The notes below the pieces were generated by a model. It ran no database searches and was not told the DNA's origin. It was given only the letters and a program-made list of their open reading frames with translations. Source: Pleodorina starrii (taxonomy: Eukaryota > Chlorophyta > Chlorophyceae > Chlamydomonadales > Volvocaceae). From it: a DNA stretch of 64,000 nucleotides. The translations under genes were made by a program, and so were the position numbers. Shown piece by piece: positions 58,386-64,000 of the stretch. The stretch's first letter is position 1. Each line of letters begins with the position of its first letter. The stretch spans positions 43,856 through 107,855 of the forward strand of contig BRXU01000080.1 in NCBI GenBank assembly GCA_030267565.1. Direction: 5' to 3'.

Positions 58386-60241
58386 CAGTTCGTCTCCTGC
58401 CACCAGACTTCGGGCAAAAAGCCCGGCCAGTCCCCGTACATGGGTATTTCCTCTGGGTATTTCAGATCCGCGGCATGGGCCAGCCGCGAGATCGGCGAAA
58501 AGCTGACCGGGATCACATAGCGCCCCGCCGTCAGCACGCGGTCCAGCGCCCGGACCGCGGCGGTGAAATCCTCGGCCGTGTCGGCGGCCGTCATGGCGTC
58601 GATCATCGCCTCGGCCGCGGGGCTGTCGATGCCCATCCAGTTGCGGCTGCCGGGCGTGGATACGCCGTCGCGGCCCCAGTACAGGCGCTGTTCGCTGCCC
58701 GGCGACAGCGACAGGCCGCGTTCGTACCATGTCATGTCGAACTGATAGTTGTTCGTGCGTTCGATGTACTGCGCGGAATCGAGCAAAGTGATGCGCGGGG
58801 TGATCCCCAGGGGGCGCAGCGCCTCGACATAGATGTTCACGATCTGCTGAACCTCGGACCCGCTGCGCATCGCGGTGCCGTTCTGGTTCAGCAGGATCTC
58901 GAAGGCGAAGGGCTGGCCCTGCGCGTTCTTCAGCTGTCCGTCTTGAACCGTCCAGCCGGCCTCGGCCATCAGCGCCATCGCGCGGCGGACACCGGCGCGG
59001 TCCATCGCGCGGTCCGATCCTTCGGGCAGGGTATAGCCGTCCAGCGTGCCGGGCGGCAGGTCGGCCGCGAAGGGCGCCAGCAGTTCCGCCACGCGCCCCG
59101 TGGCGGGCCCGTCCTGCATCGCCAGGACCGAGTTCGAGAAATAGGACGTGATCCGGGGATCGGCGCCGCCGTTCAGGGTCTGGTTGATGAACCGGAAATT
59201 GAACATCTCGCTCAGCGCCTGCCGCACGCGCCAATCGGCAAAGGCCGGGTTGCGCGTGTTCATCACCAGGCCGACGATGCCCGACGGGCGTTCGTTCGGG
59301 ATCTCTGCCTGGACCGCACGTCCATCCGTCATCAGCGGAAAGCCGTATTCGCTGGCCCATTTCTGCGCCGACAGCTCGCGCCAGACGGTGACGGCACCGG
59401 CCTTGAACGCCTCGAACATTGCATTGGCATCGGTGAAATAGTCATAGCGGATGACGTCGAAATTGTTCACCCCCGCCATCAGAGGCAGATCGCGGCCCCA
59501 ATAGTCGGGGTTGCGACGAAAGCTGATCGACCGCCCCGGCTCGACCTGATCGACGACATAGGCGCCGCTGCCGATCGGCGCCTCGAGCGAGGAGGCGGCG
59601 AAATCCTGCCCCTCCCACTGGGCCTTCTTCAGGATCGGACGCAACCCCATCAGCAGGGGCAGCTCTCGGTCGGGTTCGGTGAAGGTCAGGCGTACGCTGC
59701 GGGGGCCCGTGGCCTCGATCCTGTCGACGCGCGACCAGGCCGCCAGATAGCGGGGATGGCCCTGCGTCCCAAGCGTCTCATAGGACCAGATCACGTCGTC
59801 GACGGTGACCGGGCTGCCGTCGGAAAACCGCGCCTCGTCGCGCAGGGTGAACTCGACCCAGTGCCGGTCGGGCGCGACCTCGATCGTCTCGGCCAGAAGG
59901 CCGTAAAGGGTGAACGGTTCGTCGATCGACCGCATCATCAGGGACTCCGTCACGTGGACGCCCACGCCCCATGCGGCATTGCCCTTCAGCACCCAAGGTT
60001 TCAGACTGTCGAACCCGCCTGGTTCTGCCAGCCGAATCGTACCGCCCTTGGGCGCGTCCGGGTTGGCATAGGGCAAATGTGCAAAGCCCTGTTGCAGGGC
60101 AGGTTCTCCATAGATTGCAATGCCATGGACAGGTTCGGCAAGGGTTGCCAGCGGCATAGATGCAACACCGCCCGTCAGGGTCAGCAGACCCAGGGCAGCC
60201 CCCCTGATCGCGGATTTGTTAAGGTTTTCGAAGATTCGCAT
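58385..60241 (-). CDS. ABC transporter periplasmic binding protein, family 5 (YejA-like)
   Basis: A 618-residue secreted protein. The signal peptide runs to about residue 35 (LGLLTLTGGVASMPLATLAEP). AIYGEPALQQGFAHLPYANPDAPKGGTIRLAEPGGFDSLKPW, FTLRDEARFSDGSPVTVDDVIWSYETLG and WYERGLSLSPGSEQRLYW are typical for the YejA-like oligopeptide/microcin C branch. The permease and ATPase genes are not next to it in the window, so it may serve a transporter elsewhere. It heads a minus-strand unit with the entericidin and the acidic protein. Confidence 0.93.
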   Translation of the reverse strand: MRIFENLNKSAIRGAALGLLTLTGGVASMPLATLAEPVHGIAIYGEPALQQGFAHLPYANPDAPKGGTIRLAEPGGFDSLKPWVLKGNAAWGVGVHVTESLMMRSIDEPFTLYGLLAETIEVAPDRHWVEFTLRDEARFSDGSPVTVDDVIWSYETLGTQGHPRYLAAWSRVDRIEATGPRSVRLTFTEPDRELPLLMGLRPILKKAQWEGQDFAASSLEAPIGSGAYVVDQVEPGRSISFRRNPDYWGRDLPLMAGVNNFDVIRYDYFTDANAMFEAFKAGAVTVWRELSAQKWASEYGFPLMTDGRAVQAEIPNERPSGIVGLVMNTRNPAFADWRVRQALSEMFNFRFINQTLNGGADPRITSYFSNSVLAMQDGPATGRVAELLAPFAADLPPGTLDGYTLPEGSDRAMDRAGVRRAMALMAEAGWTVQDGQLKNAQGQPFAFEILLNQNGTAMRSGSEVQQIVNIYVEALRPLGITPRITLLDSAQYIERTNNYQFDMTWYERGLSLSPGSEQRLYWGRDGVSTPGSRNWMGIDSPAAEAMIDAMTAADTAEDFTAAVRALDRVLTAGRYVIPVSFSPISRLAHAADLKYPEEIPMYGDWPGFLPEVWWQETN

Positions 60242-60325
60242 TGCCTGCCGCCCGGTCGTTTCTTGTTTGGCCGCATTATCAACAGGCTTGACCGGGGGGC
60301 GTCAACCAAGGTGGCAAGATCGCTG

Positions 60326-60354
60326 TTGGACTCGCGCGGTTCCTCGCGTATAAA
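60326..60354 (+). promoter_or_regulatory. Sigma-70-type promoter of the small RNA candidate
   Basis: TTGGAC (60326-60331), exactly 17 bases, TATAAA (60349-60354) followed by T. This is the best housekeeping-type promoter in the host flank and would start a transcript near 60361. Confidence 0.65.
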
Positions 60355-60360
60355 TAGGGC

Positions 60361-60435
60361 ACTGCTCGATAGGTTTCTTGCCTGTATGAAACCTGCCTCA
60401 TAACTTGCGCCCGCCTTGTGCGGGCGTTTTTTTTT
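60361..60435 (+). ncRNA. Candidate small RNA of about 75 nt
   Basis: Predicted start near 60361. AGGTTTC (60371-60377) and GAAACCT (60388-60394) form a perfect 7-bp stem with loop TTGCCTGTAT; a single-stranded part follows (GCCTCATAACTTG); CGCCCGC-CTTGT-GCGGGCG (60408-60426) and nine T close it as a rho-independent terminator. No reading frame fits between promoter and terminator apart from a very short one. Promoter, stem-loop, linker and terminator are the standard form of a trans-acting small RNA. The next gene, bdhA, starts 50 bases after the terminator; an attenuated leader is the alternative. Confidence 0.65.
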
Positions 60436-60485
60436 GCCCATGCTGCACCTGCAAACCGCCTTTCGGGGCCGTCAAGGAGCAGCCG

Positions 60486-61268
60486 ATGTTCGAGAAATTC
60501 CTCAAGGGCAAGACCGCCGTCGTCACCGGATCCAACTCTGGCATCGGGCTGGGCGTGGCCCACAGGCTGGCGCGCGCCGGCGCGGACGTGGTCCTGAACA
60601 GCTTCAGCGACACGGACGAGGATCACGCGCTGGCCGAAGGCATGTCCGGCGAATACGGGGTCAAGGTCCGCTACATCCGGGCCGACATGTCCAGGGGCGA
60701 CGACTGCCGCGCCCTAATCGAAAAGGCCGGCGCCTGCGATATCCTGGTCAACAATGCCGGCATCCAGCACGTCGCGGCGATCCCCGATTTCCCGGCCGCG
60801 AAATGGGACGCGATCATCGCGATCAATCTGTCGTCCGCCTTCCACACCACCGCGGCGGCCCTGCCGCTGATGCACGCGGCGGGATGGGGCAGGGTGATCA
60901 ACATCGCCTCGGCCCACGGACTGACGGCCAGTCCCTACAAGTCGGCCTATGTCGCGGCCAAGCACGGCATCGTCGGTCTGACCAAGGTCACGGGTCTGGA
61001 AACCGCGCGCGAGGCGATCACCGCCAATGCCATCTGTCCGGGCTATGTGCTGACGCCGCTGGTGGAAAGCCAGATCCCGGACACGATGGAGAAATACGGT
61101 ATGGGCCGGGACGAGGTGATCGAAAAGGTCCTGTTGGAACGCCAGCCGTCCAAGGAATTCGCGACGACCGACCAGCTGGGCGACACGGCGGTCTTCCTGT
61201 GCAGCGACGCTGCGGCCCAGATCACCGGGACCACGATCAGCGTCGACGGGGGCTGGACAGCCCTGTGA
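60486..61268 (+). CDS. bdhA: 3-hydroxybutyrate dehydrogenase
   Basis: A 260-residue short-chain dehydrogenase. GSNSGIGLG is the NAD-binding motif, NNAGIQH follows, the catalytic Tyr and Lys are in SAYVAAKHG, and the C-terminal CPGYVLTPLVESQI, LLERQPSKEF and GTTISVDGGWTAL are typical of 3-hydroxybutyrate dehydrogenases. It oxidises 3-hydroxybutyrate to acetoacetate during polyhydroxybutyrate use. ATG 60486 follows AAGGAG. The small RNA candidate lies directly upstream. Confidence 0.93.
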   Translation: MFEKFLKGKTAVVTGSNSGIGLGVAHRLARAGADVVLNSFSDTDEDHALAEGMSGEYGVKVRYIRADMSRGDDCRALIEKAGACDILVNNAGIQHVAAIPDFPAAKWDAIIAINLSSAFHTTAAALPLMHAAGWGRVINIASAHGLTASPYKSAYVAAKHGIVGLTKVTGLETAREAITANAICPGYVLTPLVESQIPDTMEKYGMGRDEVIEKVLLERQPSKEFATTDQLGDTAVFLCSDAAAQITGTTISVDGGWTAL

Positions 61269-61325
61269 CGGGAACCGCGCTGCGTCCTTTGCCGTTCCAT
61301 ATCAACACAATGTGAGGAGATGGTG

Positions 61326-61403
61326 ATGAAGGGTCTTGTGGCGTGGTTCCTGGGGGTTCCGGTCGTTGTGATCGTGATCCTGTACGTTCTGGGCATCTTT
61401 TGA
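61326..61403 (+). CDS. 25-residue membrane peptide
   Basis: ATG 61326 (GAGGAG upstream) encodes a peptide with a short KGLVAW start and one hydrophobic helix (FLGVPVVVIVILYVLGIF), ending at TGA 61401-61403, just before a hairpin. A good ribosome binding site, full-length membrane helix and terminator right after it support a real small gene. The function is unknown. Confidence 0.6.
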   Translation: MKGLVAWFLGVPVVVIVILYVLGIF

Positions 61404-61410
61404 TGCGAAA

Positions 61411-61435
61411 GGGCGCCCCGTGATGCGGGGCGCCC
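61411..61435. terminator. Hairpin between convergent genes
   Basis: GGGCGCCCCG-TGATG-CGGGGCGCCC: a perfect 10-bp stem flanked by short A and T runs; likely a two-way terminator for the peptide gene and the host-attachment gene. Confidence 0.75.
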
Positions 61436-61453
61436 TTGGTCTGTCCGGCGTCT

Positions 61454-61831
61454 TCAGGACAGGCTGTTCTGGATGGTCTGGACGTCGGAATTCGTCAGCG
61501 TCTTGGCGACTTCCTTGCGCAGCCGAAGCTGCAGTTCCTTGTGATAGTGCTTTCGCATGACGCCCAAGGTCGAAGGGTCTGCGATGATCGCGATATCCTC
61601 GAACTTATTCTTCAGCACCATCGCGTTGAGGTGACGCGACAGCTGGGCCGCAAAGGTCGCCTCCTCGTCATCCCGGGGCGACCCTTCGTCGATCTGCGCG
61701 CCGTCGCCCGACAGGCTCTCCTGCGTCACCTTGGTCGTTTCCGACAGCTCCAGCCCTGATTTGGCCGTATTGCGGAACAGGGTGGCAGAGTGGCCGTCGG
61801 CAACGACGACCAGGGCATTATGGGGCAGCAT
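61454..61831 (-). CDS. Host attachment family protein
   Basis: A 125-residue protein. ALVVVADGHSATLFRN, DEEATFAAQLSRHLNAMVLKNKFEDIAIIADPSTLGVMRKHYHKELQLRLRKEVAKTLTN match the host_attach (AtsE-like) family, named after a protein needed for attachment of Agrobacterium to plants; the fold resembles translation-associated Rossmann domains. Its role in free-living Paracoccus-like bacteria is not known. Confidence 0.88.
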   Translation of the reverse strand: MLPHNALVVVADGHSATLFRNTAKSGLELSETTKVTQESLSGDGAQIDEGSPRDDEEATFAAQLSRHLNAMVLKNKFEDIAIIADPSTLGVMRKHYHKELQLRLRKEVAKTLTNSDVQTIQNSLS

Positions 61832-61884
61832 GGTCAGCTCCTTCTTGCGTTCGCTTTCGCGGGCTCAACGCAAGCCGGGACCGG

Positions 61885-63811
<1,927 letters not shown>

Positions 63812-63915
63812 AAATTTCGGCATTCCTGGCGCGGGAAGAGGCGGCAATTAACCGAAGATTGTCTTTTGTCTGTCATTGAGAGGTCATGACGAACAGGACA
63901 GGACATCCCGAAGCC

Positions 63916-64000
63916 ATGCTTGCACCTGCACCCCGCGAACAGCATCCGACAGTCGATCCCACGGCCCTGGACGTGCCCCTGTCGGACATGACCGACCCTA
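63916..64000 (+). CDS. Start of a possible gene cut by the window edge
   Basis: ATG 63916 opens a frame (LAPAPREQHPTVDPTALDVPLSDMTDP) that stays open to the end. The upstream context has AGGACAGGA. Only 28 codons are visible, with no recognisable domain. Confidence 0.4.
   Translation, partial: MLAPAPREQHPTVDPTALDVPLSDMTDP

Noticed and set aside
58475..60403. A long open frame antisense to the binding protein gene.
   Set aside because: Shadow of the YejA-like gene; biased composition and no recognisable domain.

Overview
The window looks like a chromosomal piece of an alphaproteobacterium of the Rhodobacteraceae, most likely Paracoccus or a close relative. The evidence is the GC-rich host flank with its strong codon bias, and its gene families: a TAXI-type TRAP transporter with a fused permease, a KpsE/KpsT-type capsule exporter beside kdsA, SdhE, 3-hydroxybutyrate dehydrogenase and a host-attachment-family protein. 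This assignment is an inference from gene content, not a database match.

Positions 1-1235 hold the end of an older integrated element: a tyrosine integrase on the minus strand, cut by the window edge and interrupted by an in-frame TAG. Positions 1236-35415 are an apparently complete prophage of about 34 kb. It is bounded by a 17-bp direct repeat (1236-1252 and 35399-35415); the right copy is the 3' end of a tRNA-Gln(TTG) gene, and the phage integrase lies directly inside it. Two elements therefore sit in tandem at one tRNA.

The left, early half of the prophage carries a GIY-YIG endonuclease, a superfamily 2 helicase, a VRR-NUC nuclease, an H-NS-like protein, a repeat-rich candidate origin, a P4-type primase/helicase, a sigma factor, a MobV-like relaxase with candidate oriT hairpins, an HNH endonuclease and several unknown genes. 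The right half is a normal siphophage late module: terminase, HK97 portal, protease and capsid, connectors, tail tube, chaperones joined by a -1 frameshift, tape measure, tail tip, then amidase and holin-like genes. A 0.6-kb AT-rich non-coding stretch with two repeat families, a small unknown gene and the integrase close the element. Eight copies of a promoter-like module (CGCCGA, 16-17 bp, GCAATA) stand before nearly every late block and before the leftmost early genes, suggesting one shared switch. I see no CI-type repressor. Relaxase, primase and iteron-like origin together suggest a phage-plasmid hybrid life style.

Positions 35474-64000 are ordinary host chromosome: a flavoprotein, a capsule export/kdsA/MscS operon (its KpsE-type gene broken by an in-frame TAG), a uracil-DNA glycosylase family gene, a TAXI-TRAP uptake operon with UspA, fhs, prfC, a transglutaminase-like gene, an OsmC protein, dgt, an IscA-like protein, xth, a CDF metal transporter, a short BCCT-like transporter behind a BetI-like operator, an oligopeptide-type binding protein operon, a strong small-RNA candidate (about 60361-60435), bdhA, a 25-residue membrane peptide, a host-attachment protein, an aminotransferase, an XRE regulator and sdhE.
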